A stretch of DNA of 15,631 nt. Origin: Multiplicimicrobium sp043718225. Its GTDB lineage: Bacteria; Omnitrophota; Omnitrophia; Omnitrophales; Aquincolibacteriaceae. Each line of letters starts with the position of its first letter. Position 1 is the first letter of the stretch. The stretch spans positions 1 through 15,631 of the forward strand of contig JAYSWD010000097.1 in assembly GCA_043718225.1 (NCBI GenBank), given 5' to 3'. A program made the position numbers and the translations under genes. A model generated the notes under the pieces. The model was not told the DNA's origin and did not search any database. It worked only from the letters and a program-made list of their open reading frames with translations. Positions 7,506 through 15,631 of this stretch are shown in pieces.

Positions 7506-7511
7506 ATTATA
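7506..7511 (-). promoter_or_regulatory. -10 box (TATAAT), possible leaderless start of the helicase
   Basis: A perfect TATAAT on the minus strand is separated from the helicase ATG by only GCCCGG. Transcription would then begin at or within a base or two of the start codon, giving a leaderless mRNA. This also fits the lack of a ribosome site. No good -35 hexamer is seen at the usual distance. Confidence 0.45.
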
Positions 7512-7562
7512 GAGGACGAATCAATCAAGATGGTTTTTATTTTCACCACCTCAACTCATCCA

Positions 7563-7598
7563 AACCTACGCAGTTTGAGTTCTTTAATCGCGTAGATT
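7563..7598. other. Hairpin downstream of the right giant gene
   Basis: AACCTACGC at 7563-7571 can pair with GCGTAGATT at 7590-7598 (nine pairs, one of them G-T) around an 18-base loop. It begins 17 bases past the giant gene stop, where a terminator is expected, but lacks a T-run on the minus strand. It may be a weak or factor-assisted terminator. Confidence 0.25.
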
Positions 7599-7614
7599 AG
7601 GGAGACAAAAACCC

Positions 7615-10600
7615 TTAAGCGGCAGATGAAAAGAGACGCTGAATGGCAAGAAAACCTTCGGAAACGAAAAACCATTCGCGGTCAGGCGGAACGAAAAGTG
7701 AAGTGAATCCATTAGGCCTAGAGGAATCAACTTCCAATCCACCGATGGACTGCCGCTCCAATGCCTCGGGAGTAACAAGCAATTGCCCTGTCAGCGTGGT
7801 CATGACGGCTCGTGCTGAAGGACTGCGCGGCAAGCTGACGGCAAATCCCCGTCCGCCTTTACGCTCGATTGATTCAAACTCTCGAAGCACAGCCTGCGGC
7901 ACTGCCGAATACACAACCGCGACATTGCTTTGAGGATATTGAGCCTGTAAGCGGTTAATAGCTTTACGGGTTGGGCGAGCACTGGTAGCCAATCTGGTCT
8001 CAAAACCAAAACGCGGATTTTCTTGTCTAAGAATTCGTGCCATGTGCTCATAACGTTTTCTGGCTTCAGGATTAAATCCAGCGCCCACCAACACGATGCG
8101 ACTGCCAAACGCGCGTAAATCCGCGAGCGTTAATTCAGGAGCCGTGTCTCCGTCACTGATTAGAAATACAACCGACGTATCATTCCTGACTGCTTGTTGT
8201 TTGCGCTCCCGGCGGGCCTGCATATGCCGTACCAAGCCGCGCGTCGGCCCGCTAACTTGGGATTCTATGAGGACTGCCGCTTGCATCGAAGGCCCGTATT
8301 GAAAAGTCAGATACGAGAAAGCGGCCGCCGAAAATAGCGGCGCCAGAACAAAACCAAAAGCCGCCCGCCCGGCAATAAATTCGAATGCTCTTCGGTTGCG
8401 TCCTTGACGGGAAAGATCGGTAACGTACTGATTATGGGCTCCACTAAGCTGAGCCGGCGTGATGCGATTCCGCCACTGCGTGACAGACGCAGCCAAACGC
8501 ATTTCGGAACGAACGGCAGGAGTTGAGTTAATATCTACTTTCACGCGCGCCGCGAATTGCATGGATTTGCCGTTAAAATGATTAAGAAGTGGATGAATCA
8601 AACCGGTGCTGTCGTTTGGATCCAAAGCCAGCGCCGCTTCCAAAACCGGTTTCACTCGTGCTTTGTTGACACCGGTCACAAGCATTTTTTTGGCTTGAAC
8701 AAACAAACGCAATGCCGCCGCCTCGGGAGTTTTGAGTCCTTCCAACTCTTCGTTTGCCTTATCGAACAGTCCTGTTTTTAGATTTTGTCCGTTCGCAAAA
8801 TGTGCCAATGTTGCCGCGATCTTAAGCCGGCCTGCGGGCGTATCCCCTTCGCCGGCATCTAAAACGCGGCTCATCGGCGTGTGATATTCGATTCTCAATG
8901 TTTTAACCCGGCCGGAACCGTTGAAAACCTTGTGGGTTAAAGTCACGATGCCGGTTTTAGAATTAAGGCGAACTCCTTTCACGGATTTTTGCCACACATC
9001 ATCTTTAAGCATGGTTATATGAAGCGCAAAATCCGTACCTTTAATTAATGTTTTGCCGGCACCCGGCGTGCTTTGAGAATATTCACCGCTTGGATAATAG
9101 GTCCAAACTTGATCTTTGAAATTGCCGGGCGTGATTCCAAATTTGGCGAGATTGCTCAGTTCTTCCCCGACACTTTTTGCCGTTGCGGGATCGTCATAGT
9201 TCGCGGGATTGAGCAATTCCGCGGGATCATGCGCGGGATTAAAACGCACAACATCCTTGACTTCAAACGGCATCAAACGCTTGGAGTACGTTAACCCATG
9301 GGCTGTCGCAATCGCTTCTTCAATCACGGCTTCGGCCGTTGCGCCGGTGCCGTAAGTCGCATCAAGAATACCCGTGCCCACGGCTTCCGTCGCTCCGACG
9401 GTCCCGGCATTATAAAGTTTTAAATGATTGCGGCCGGCATTGGCCGATTCACCGCTCACACCGTATGTTCCGGTTGCTTTTATTTCTTGTCCGACATATT
9501 TCCAATATTCTTCAAAATTAAATTCTTTATCCGTACTCAAAATCCATTGCTTGCCTTTTTTATAAGCCGCCGCAATGCCGGCCTCTATCATTTGACGAAT
9601 TAAAGTTTTGTGCCGTTCGCGGTACAAAGTACCGATGCGCAGTTTTGATATTTTCTTGTGCGCGGTGGCAGCCGCAATGGCCTGGAGATTTCCTTCCACA
9701 CTTCCGTCCACATTTACCTTCGCGCGGCCATGCGTGATAATTGCCATCATATAAAGTTCAGGCATTTGAAAAATAGATCCTTCAGCCGCAGCCAGCAAAA
9801 CCGAGCTTGTACCGTTTACTCCTGTTTTCGCTCCGCCATTTGTCAATTCAACCGGATCCGCTGCCATATCAGCCCGCACGGTACTCGCGGCATAACGATG
9901 CTCTCCAAAGTGTCCCGCTCCCAGTTCCTGCCCTGCATGAAATGTGGGGACATCATCCGCAGCACCCTCCGCGATAACCATTATGCCGCTTAAATTCGGA
10001 TTTAAATTGAGACCGTGCATCATGGCATGCACAGCAACTTCATCAACCATCGCTTTCATAGCAGCATGTTCAACCGACTGAGCACTGGAATTTAAATCAC
10101 TCAAGATACCGGTTGCTTCCACGGCAGCGGCATTCGTAGCCGCAAAAAGACCGGGAAGGCTTTCAACCGGTCCCGCTTTTTTCATACGGGGAGCGACAGC
10201 TTCTGTCTCGGAAATACCACGAATTCCCGCGAGCATCGGATGGTTCGCAACGATATCTTTCGCAGATGCGGTTTCGGATTTTTGTACCGCCGGAAGACCC
10301 GCCAAAACATTCATCAAGGTCGCAGCAAGAGGACTCTCGCTCTCAACACGGCTTTGAATATCACGCAAAAGAACGGTTGCGACACTTTGTGATCCCTTTG
10401 ATCCCGTAGCATTTGAAATGGTCCGGCCAAGTTCGGCAACCACGCCGGGCAAAAGACCGGGTTGTTTTAAAATTTCGTCTGTCACGAAACTCAACGCTTG
10501 ATCCAGAGTTTCCGTCGGCCCATGACTTGCGATTTTTTCCAATTTTTGAAGCGTGTCTTTCAAATGCGCTGCCCAGGCCTCGGGCAAATTCCCGGAAGAT

Positions 10601-13600
10601 ATTGCCAAATCCAATGTGCGGAATTGAATGTGCCTTTCTTTAACCCCTAGAAAAGAACGCCGCAAGCTTGCGCGATAATCCCCGGCTTGTGGTTCTGAAA
10701 TATTTTCATTCGATTCAAAAACGATTACGAGATTTTTCTGCTCTTGCGGCGTAAGAAGTTGCGCTAGAGCTTTGTGTCTATTTCGAAAGTCGCTAACTTT
10801 GTCGCTGCTAAGCAATACCGGTGTTTTTCCTTGTTTTTGAGCAGTGCGAATATTCGCAGCAATACTTGCGTCATCCTGCATTCCAATTTCAATAACTGCA
10901 AAAACATTCGGTGATTTCCACTTCGAAATCAATCTAAATAACCAATTCCAAGTCCAGCTAATGAGCCGTATCCAACCGGTTTCTTTGGAAAGCACGGCCG
11001 GCAGAAATGAAATCATTTGCTGCAATGCTGCTGTCCGCGTTTTTTCCCATTCCGGCACATTCACCGCCGGGAAAGCTTGAATTGAAATGACTTCTGCATC
11101 TCTCTTAATTTTGACGGCAGGGCGAATTGTTTCCGCGGGAATAAAACGCGCGATGGCATCATCTATTTGTTGAATGATTTGAGCGTCATTACCGAGAATC
11201 CCCGCGGCGAAACTTTCGAGTACGCGGATATCCCCATCCGTTAATTTCGCATCGCCATAAGCGTTAACATCCCCGCTACCGGCTTTAGATTGCACAACAA
11301 ATTGGATATAAGTACTGAGCTTTGGATCAAGCAAGGCAAGAGTCCGTAAAATAATTTCTTGCGCAGCGCCATCACTCCCGTGACGCAGTGTATAAAAAAA
11401 TCCGGCCAGGTTCGTTTGAATAAAATCACGCAAAGCGCGTTTATTTTCGGGACCGACCGTAAGCACATGCCGCAAAGGCTGTCCCTGTATTTTTGCGGCC
11501 GCTCCTCGCACACCCGCGGATGCATGGCCCACAGTCCGTAAAAGTGCAAGCCCCAACACATCGGCCGAACGCAGCATCAGAACAACATCGCTGGCACGCA
11601 GTACCATCATGTCAGTTGTAGAAAGCGGCTGGCCCTCTCGGCCTTCAATCAAAATATTTTGGGAAATATTTTCAAAAACCTTAGCGACAAATGCGCCTGC
11701 AACCGCGGCCCCCGGGCCCGGAAGCAAGGCTGAAAGCCGTTGCGCAACGATTTGCGCAATTTCGCGCACCATCGTATTGATCAAGTCGTGAAGATTAAAA
11801 GGCAAAAGAATAAAATCGGTCAAAGTGCTTTCACTCTCTTGACTTACCACTTTACCAACCAATGGCTGCAAAAAAGCATAAAGTCCCAGGATTTGTCGGT
11901 AGCGGGAAATCCAGGTTAAATAAAAATCGAGGCCGCCTTTTGAATCCTTGTCCCCGCCTTGTAACCCGCGTAATTTTTCTTCCATATTTTGACGCTCTAG
12001 CGCGAGTATTCCTAAAATGTTTTGCAGCCGCGCCGCCGCATCCGGTTTCAAAATCGCCGCCGGCCCGAGCAACTCCCCGGAAAGACGGTCGATTTCTTGG
12101 GCCATATTTTCAAGCTTGCCTTCAATTCGCCATTCGCGCACGGTTCCCAGCGTATTTCCGGCGGCAGAAGCAATTGCGCGCCCCGTTCTCAGCGCAGCTT
12201 CAAGGCGAATCAATTTCAATTGGGCCAAACGGATTTCATAAGCCGGATCAGTGCGTTGAAGCGGCGTCACCGCACCTTGAGCCGCAGACAACGCGCGAGC
12301 CAACAAACCATCCGGCTTCAGGCCCGCAAGCCGACCTTTAAGTGCCGCTTGTGCCACCGAAATTCTTTGGGAAATCCAATTGTTCAGAACATCAAGACCG
12401 TTTCGCCAGCTTGGCGGCAAAACGCCGCGTACGACATCCATTGCAAAACGCGACCCTTCACCGGAAATGACGCCCCACTCGAGACTATCCGCGGTTGATT
12501 CAAACCACCGGCCTTCGGCTGAAAATGCTGTGCGTTCAATCCGATTAAGCCCCGCGAGGCGTGATTTACGAACTTGCACGCCGCGCGCTTTAAGTTTCTG
12601 TTTCAATTCAGCGGCACTAAAAGAAGTCTCGTCGATGACAGCCGCCCGCAAGGCATGCAAAACAGCCGCGGGAGGAAGACGCATTTCAGAGCGCATGGCG
12701 GCAATCAATGCCGCATGGGTTTTCTTATCTCCCGCGGCCCATAAAATCGCTATGATTTTTTTCCGCACAGCGTCCAGTGTCGCGGGATCAGACAAAAGCC
12801 TGAAAAGAGCATTAAAATTTTCACGCACATAGACACGCGCGGCCTCTTTTTGTTCGGGAGTAACCGCGATAAGATCGGCAAGCGCATGCTCTTCATCCGC
12901 GCCGCTCAAAAATCCTCTGAACGCACCGGTTACTTTCATCCCCGCTACGGCGGCGACATCGGCGGCATCCAATAAAAAAGCCACCCGTACCAAATTAAGT
13001 TTTAAATAATCCGCGGCATCAAGCGTGAAGCGAGGACGCAGCAAAGCCTCAAAACCATCCGCCAGTTTTGTACCGGGAGAAAGCGGCAGCCGGTTCAAAT
13101 TGCTTTCGAAACGGGCCAGCACTTGGTCTTCAAGCTTTAACACAATTTGATTCATAAGCTTTTCAGCGCGCTCGATAAAAGCGGCCGTCCACCCACGGAT
13201 TCCTGCCAAGACGGCACCGGCTGGGGGGGACAAACGATCTTGAGCCGCTTGCAAAGCACGGTTCGCCCAACGCACAGTTTCCAAAATGCGCTGGGTTTTT
13301 TGGATAAGAACAAGATAATCATCGATGTTTGAGATTTTTTGCTCTGCGGAAGCTCTTTCCATTTGTCCGAGCAAATCCATTGCTTCAGCCTGAAGAGCCG
13401 TATATTGCGCGGCTGCCGCATCCAAATTGTTGGAACCTAAAATCCCGCCAAGCTTGCGCACCGTCTTCATCAGTTTTCCAAATCTTGCTCCGGCCCAACG
13501 CGCGCCTGATTTGGCGGCTGGAAAATAACGCACAATTTCAAGCGCAGCACCGTATTCGCTCAAGACAACTTGCGCGGCATTAATTCTTTCTTCAAGCGGC

Positions 13601-15631
13601 CGGCGGCGGTTGATAGTTCGCAGCGCGGCAAAATTTGCTTTTCTTAAAATCCGGCGCAAACCTACTATATAATCACCCAAATACGGCCCAGCTTGGGGAG
13701 ACAATTCTTTTTTAAGATGCCCCTGAAGTTCTTGGATAATAGGACCTGCATCCACACTTAAAGCTGTCAACCGCTCAACCACAGTTCCGTAGACCACGTC
13801 CTCTTCCATGATTTGGCTGCGGGTATTGCTCACATGAAACAGAAGATTTCTAAAAAGTTCATTTCCTAGATCAAATTTCCTTCGATCTTCATCCGTCATT
13901 GCCTTGGTTTTAATTTTTTCGTTAAGTTTTTCAATTTGGTCAGTAATTTGGTTCGCAAAGTGAAAGAAAGCATCGCGATCTTCTGCTGTTAATTGCTGAT
14001 TTAAGAATTGCTGTTCGTCAGGCAAACTCACGGCCGGCGCAAGCATCTCACCCGCTTGTTTTACAAATGCCGCCGTGCGGGGCCAGGCTCCGGGCAAATT
14101 GCCAAGCTTTGCCACTTGGCGCTGCAACCATTCGCTTACAATCGCGGGCGTAACCGAATCTAAAAATCCGGCGGTTACGGTACCAAGCCACTCAGCAATA
14201 CCCCATTTTTTGAGTTTGTCATATCCAAAAGCAATCAGCGCAATCATGCGCGAGGCCCAAAACAATTGGCCGGAAAGCGAATGCAGAAAAGTTCTTTCGT
14301 TGGAAACCCCGCCGGATTTTTCCAGCTTGCGGGCATAATATTCTTCGGCGGTTATAAGGGAGCGATCATAAGTTTTTTGGTCGGCATCTGTGGCATTTCC
14401 AACAAAGTGCGCAAGACGTGCAAATTTCTTTTCGTCTCTGACAAGGTTATAGATCGGAACGCCGTCCTGAAGTTGTAAACCCAAGCTTTCGTCAATCACG
14501 ACATCCGGATTGGGATAAAAAATGGGTGGACCATTCGGAAAAGCCTGGGCAAGCGGAGTACGTCTACCTTGTGCGTCTTCAAAGAAAACATCCTGCCACT
14601 CTGGATTTAACTTCCAGGCAATAATCTGTTCGTTACGCACCACAGGAATCCAGGGAAAACCTTTCCGTGCAATGATGGGTGCATAATCACTGTCGGCACC
14701 GCGCGTAATCACGGGGCCGTCTGCCTTTCCGGTTGCAGTTGTTTTAATCGCATTCCAATTGCTAATATTAGATTCACCCCGAACCGCGGTAATTGTGCGA
14801 TGCGCATAACCGGGTTTCGCGAGAAAAATTTCACCGGCAAGCGCGCGAACCACATGCGGGTCTTTAATCGCGACAATTCTTCCGCCTTCCACAACCGGCA
14901 AAAATCCCTGCGACCAAAAGTCCTTGGCTTCATTGGGCACCGTATCGCCTCCAAGATCATTGACCTGATAAATTTCTCCGGCCTTGGAGTTGCGGTGATA
15001 ATGTCCGGCCGTAACCACATAAGGCATGTCCGGATCCATAAGCCGCATGCGGGTGTTGTCGTGGCTAACACCGTGTTTAATCGCAAGATCACGGTGAGGA
15101 GAGACAAGCCCCGCTTCATCTACAGCTTCATAAAATTCGGTTTCAACTGCATAGTGGATATCCCCGGCATGGGCTTGCAAAGCGTCAAAATAATCTTTTT
15201 CTGCCGAAGGATGTGCGTAAGCGAGCATCGCTTGGTTCGTCCGGTCAATGACCGCTTCACGTCCCGGCGGAATATTCAAGCGCTCGGGCCGCAATCCCCA
15301 AATCACAACCGTTTGCCCATTTATTCTAAAAACAGATTTATCCTCTCCCCGCATTTCAGAACGCACCGGAATACGCTTCGCCAAATCAAACTGCCAACCA
15401 GCATTTTGCTTTCCGGACGAGCTGCCGTTCGTCCCGAACATTCTTGCAAAAGCATCTTCCACCTCTCGAGCCGTTAAATAAACTCCCGTATGAGTAGAAA
15501 TCGTGTCGCCCTCGTTCAACGTAATCCGCGCTGCCCGAACGGCATCTTCACCGGCAAAACCTCTATGCGCATAATCATTCGGCGCTTGCTGTGAAGCCGC
15601 TTCAAGATCAGCCGGTTGAATCCCAAGCCGC
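7615..15631 (-). CDS. Giant multidomain protein with cupin phosphoglucose isomerase and GlpX-like domains (5' end beyond window)
   Basis: The frame is open from the right edge to the TAA at 7617-7615, so 2,672 codons are visible. A TTG at 15519 is only an internal codon: the frame continues upstream without a stop. Counting that TTG as residue 1: RSEMR 53-57; cupin phosphoglucose isomerase-like domain about 60-320; long Ala-rich helical region about 410-1470 containing RSEMR 943-947 and a divergent duplication (about 640-945 versus 1090-1412); Rossmann-like segment about 1535-1665; GlpX-like domain about 1815-2095; a beta-rich unknown segment about 2095-2330; RSEMR 2337-2341; hydrophobic helix about 2383-2403; C-terminal Rossmann-like domain about 2445-2600, then the end at 2634. 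No single known protein has this layout. The role may be sugar-phosphate chemistry in a membrane-linked or cleaved form, which is an inference from the two enzyme domains. Confidence 0.9.
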   Translation of the reverse strand, partial: RLGIQPADLEAASQQAPNDYAHRGFAGEDAVRAARITLNEGDTISTHTGVYLTAREVEDAFARMFGTNGSSSGKQNAGWQFDLAKRIPVRSEMRGEDKSVFRINGQTVVIWGLRPERLNIPPGREAVIDRTNQAMLAYAHPSAEKDYFDALQAHAGDIHYAVETEFYEAVDEAGLVSPHRDLAIKHGVSHDNTRMRLMDPDMPYVVTAGHYHRNSKAGEIYQVNDLGGDTVPNEAKDFWSQGFLPVVEGGRIVAIKDPHVVRALAGEIFLAKPGYAHRTITAVRGESNISNWNAIKTTATGKADGPVITRGADSDYAPIIARKGFPWIPVVRNEQIIAWKLNPEWQDVFFEDAQGRRTPLAQAFPNGPPIFYPNPDVVIDESLGLQLQDGVPIYNLVRDEKKFARLAHFVGNATDADQKTYDRSLITAEEYYARKLEKSGGVSNERTFLHSLSGQLFWASRMIALIAFGYDKLKKWGIAEWLGTVTAGFLDSVTPAIVSEWLQRQVAKLGNLPGAWPRTAAFVKQAGEMLAPAVSLPDEQQFLNQQLTAEDRDAFFHFANQITDQIEKLNEKIKTKAMTDEDRRKFDLGNELFRNLLFHVSNTRSQIMEEDVVYGTVVERLTALSVDAGPIIQELQGHLKKELSPQAGPYLGDYIVGLRRILRKANFAALRTINRRRPLEERINAAQVVLSEYGAALEIVRYFPAAKSGARWAGARFGKLMKTVRKLGGILGSNNLDAAAAQYTALQAEAMDLLGQMERASAEQKISNIDDYLVLIQKTQRILETVRWANRALQAAQDRLSPPAGAVLAGIRGWTAAFIERAEKLMNQIVLKLEDQVLARFESNLNRLPLSPGTKLADGFEALLRPRFTLDAADYLKLNLVRVAFLLDAADVAAVAGMKVTGAFRGFLSGADEEHALADLIAVTPEQKEAARVYVRENFNALFRLLSDPATLDAVRKKIIAILWAAGDKKTHAALIAAMRSEMRLPPAAVLHALRAAVIDETSFSAAELKQKLKARGVQVRKSRLAGLNRIERTAFSAEGRWFESTADSLEWGVISGEGSRFAMDVVRGVLPPSWRNGLDVLNNWISQRISVAQAALKGRLAGLKPDGLLARALSAAQGAVTPLQRTDPAYEIRLAQLKLIRLEAALRTGRAIASAAGNTLGTVREWRIEGKLENMAQEIDRLSGELLGPAAILKPDAAARLQNILGILALERQNMEEKLRGLQGGDKDSKGGLDFYLTWISRYRQILGLYAFLQPLVGKVVSQESESTLTDFILLPFNLHDLINTMVREIAQIVAQRLSALLPGPGAAVAGAFVAKVFENISQNILIEGREGQPLSTTDMMVLRASDVVLMLRSADVLGLALLRTVGHASAGVRGAAAKIQGQPLRHVLTVGPENKRALRDFIQTNLAGFFYTLRHGSDGAAQEIILRTLALLDPKLSTYIQFVVQSKAGSGDVNAYGDAKLTDGDIRVLESFAAGILGNDAQIIQQIDDAIARFIPAETIRPAVKIKRDAEVISIQAFPAVNVPEWEKTRTAALQQMISFLPAVLSKETGWIRLISWTWNWLFRLISKWKSPNVFAVIEIGMQDDASIAANIRTAQKQGKTPVLLSSDKVSDFRNRHKALAQLLTPQEQKNLVIVFESNENISEPQAGDYRASLRRSFLGVKERHIQFRTLDLAISSGNLPEAWAAHLKDTLQKLEKIASHGPTETLDQALSFVTDEILKQPGLLPGVVAELGRTISNATGSKGSQSVATVLLRDIQSRVESESPLAATLMNVLAGLPAVQKSETASAKDIVANHPMLAGIRGISETEAVAPRMKKAGPVESLPGLFAATNAAAVEATGILSDLNSSAQSVEHAAMKAMVDEVAVHAMMHGLNLNPNLSGIMVIAEGAADDVPTFHAGQELGAGHFGEHRYAASTVRADMAADPVELTNGGAKTGVNGTSSVLLAAAEGSIFQMPELYMMAIITHGRAKVNVDGSVEGNLQAIAAATAHKKISKLRIGTLYRERHKTLIRQMIEAGIAAAYKKGKQWILSTDKEFNFEEYWKYVGQEIKATGTYGVSGESANAGRNHLKLYNAGTVGATEAVGTGILDATYGTGATAEAVIEEAIATAHGLTYSKRLMPFEVKDVVRFNPAHDPAELLNPANYDDPATAKSVGEELSNLAKFGITPGNFKDQVWTYYPSGEYSQSTPGAGKTLIKGTDFALHITMLKDDVWQKSVKGVRLNSKTGIVTLTHKVFNGSGRVKTLRIEYHTPMSRVLDAGEGDTPAGRLKIAATLAHFANGQNLKTGLFDKANEELEGLKTPEAAALRLFVQAKKMLVTGVNKARVKPVLEAALALDPNDSTGLIHPLLNHFNGKSMQFAARVKVDINSTPAVRSEMRLAASVTQWRNRITPAQLSGAHNQYVTDLSRQGRNRRAFEFIAGRAAFGFVLAPLFSAAAFSYLTFQYGPSMQAAVLIESQVSGPTRGLVRHMQARRERKQQAVRNDTSVVFLISDGDTAPELTLADLRAFGSRIVLVGAGFNPEARKRYEHMARILRQENPRFGFETRLATSARPTRKAINRLQAQYPQSNVAVVYSAVPQAVLREFESIERKGGRGFAVSLPRSPSARAVMTTLTGQLLVTPEALERQSIGGLEVDSSRPNGFTSLFVPPDREWFFVSEGFLAIQRLFSSAA
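8497..8511 (-). other. RSEMR motif 3 (right giant protein)
   Basis: PAVRSEMRLAA lies between the segment that follows the GlpX-like domain and the C-terminal membrane/Rossmann-like module. Its codons are CGT TCC GAA ATG CGT. Confidence 0.7.
9235..10077 (-). other. Class II fructose-1,6-bisphosphatase (GlpX)-like domain
   Basis: Residues about 1815-2095. GlpX removes the 1-phosphate of fructose-1,6-bisphosphate in gluconeogenesis. The family order is visible: a helix with D1826; VIAEGAADDVP (E1851), like VIGEGEIDEAP; GQELGAG; ADPVELTN (D1888, E1891), like VDPIEGT; SVLLAAAEG; PELYMM; an NL-AIAAATA helix; LYRERH, like the xxPRH motif; and GATEAV (E2045), like GAPEGV. The five acidic positions matching E. 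coli D33, E57, D85, E88 and E213 can all be assigned. Glycines around them are altered, so it may be a divergent or inactive copy. Confidence 0.65.
11284..13602 (-). repeat. Divergent protein-level duplication in the helical region of the right giant protein
   Basis: Copy A (residues about 640-945; 13602-12685) and copy B (about 1090-1412; 12252-11284) run parallel. ADLIAVTPEQKEAARVYVRE in A corresponds to RHVLTVGPENKRALRDFIQT in B; LLDAADVAAVAG corresponds to MLRSADVLGLAL; and IDDYLVLIQKTQRIL corresponds to LDFYLTWISRYRQIL. The similarity is weak but keeps its order over about 300 residues. Weak resemblance may extend upstream (about 410-505 versus 1008-1085). No DNA-level repeat remains. 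Confidence 0.45.
12679..12693 (-). other. RSEMR motif 2 (right giant protein)
   Basis: AAMRSEMRLPP lies at the end of the first copy of the divergent internal duplication. Its codons are CGC TCT GAA ATG CGT. Confidence 0.7.
14560..15342 (-). other. Archaeal-type cupin phosphoglucose isomerase domain
   Basis: Residues about 60-320 (TTG at 15519 as 1). The cupin-type glucose-6-phosphate isomerase interconverts G6P and F6P with a metal held by His-His-Glu-His. Here the motif TAGHYH gives H173 and H175. E182 follows at the same spacing as in the Pyrococcus enzyme (H-x-H-x6-E), and GYAHRT gives H240. The tail SDYAPIIARKGF (277-288) followed by a NPEW (305-308) copies the HDYGTIAEKGF...NPRW end of the archaeal family. 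An insertion of about 20 residues lies between E182 and H240. All four metal ligands are kept, so activity is plausible. It begins right after RSEMR 53-57. Confidence 0.75.
15349..15363 (-). other. RSEMR motif 1 (right giant protein)
   Basis: IPVRSEMRG sits between the unknown N-terminal segment and the cupin domain. Its codons are CGT TCT GAA ATG CGG. Confidence 0.7.

Noticed and set aside
11862..12832. Overlapping plus-strand frames of 150-159 codons
   Set aside because: Antisense shadows of the Ala-rich helical region; low stop density there comes from codon bias.
14800..15477. 225-codon plus-strand frame
   Set aside because: It lies antisense to the strongly supported cupin domain and has no family features; it is a shadow frame.
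15517..15519. TTG as the start of the right giant gene
   Set aside because: The same frame stays open through 15631 with protein-like sequence and there is no ribosome site before the TTG.

Overview
The window holds three protein-coding genes, all on the minus strand, and two of them are giant genes cut by the window edges. From high to low coordinates (the direction of transcription): (1) 15631-7615, the last 2,672 codons of a giant gene whose start lies beyond the right edge; (2) 7499-6198, a complete DEAD-box RNA helicase of the RhlE type with a Gly/Arg-rich tail, followed by a strong intrinsic terminator; (3) a non-coding stretch of about 900 bp with a candidate sigma-54 promoter, a strong Shine-Dalgarno site leading only into a very short reading frame, and a divergent inverted repeat; (4) 5301 to beyond position 1, the first 1,767 codons of a second giant gene that runs off the left edge.

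The organism is probably a bacterium of the PVC-related phylum Omnitrophota. This is an inference from very large multidomain proteins, the gene style and a recurring RSEMR peptide; no rRNA or taxonomic marker is present. The sequence has no tRNA, rRNA, CRISPR array or transposase.

The two giant proteins are mosaics of recognisable but divergent domains joined by long helical, Ala-rich or Pro-rich linkers. The left-edge protein has a signal peptide, a TIKI/ChaN/EreA-like domain, a second internal signal-peptide-like segment, Pro-rich and coiled-coil stretches, a membrane region resembling an M50 site-2 protease whose HEWGH has become NEWGH, and a class II glutamine amidotransferase (Ntn) domain with an internal Cys-Gly. 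The right-edge protein has an archaeal-type cupin phosphoglucose isomerase domain with all four metal ligands, a long helical region with a divergent internal duplication, a Rossmann-like segment, a GlpX-type (class II) fructose-1,6-bisphosphatase domain, and a C-terminal membrane segment plus another Rossmann-like domain.

The pentapeptide RSEMR occurs exactly three times in one giant protein. Variants KSEMR and RSEVR occur in the other. All five sit at or near apparent domain junctions and use different synonymous codons. Together with a buried Ntn-type cysteine and an internal signal-like segment, this suggests that the giant products are cut into smaller proteins (polyprotein behaviour). 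Three enzyme domains may also share fructose-6-phosphate: the isomerase, the bisphosphatase, and the amidotransferase if it is of the GlmS kind.
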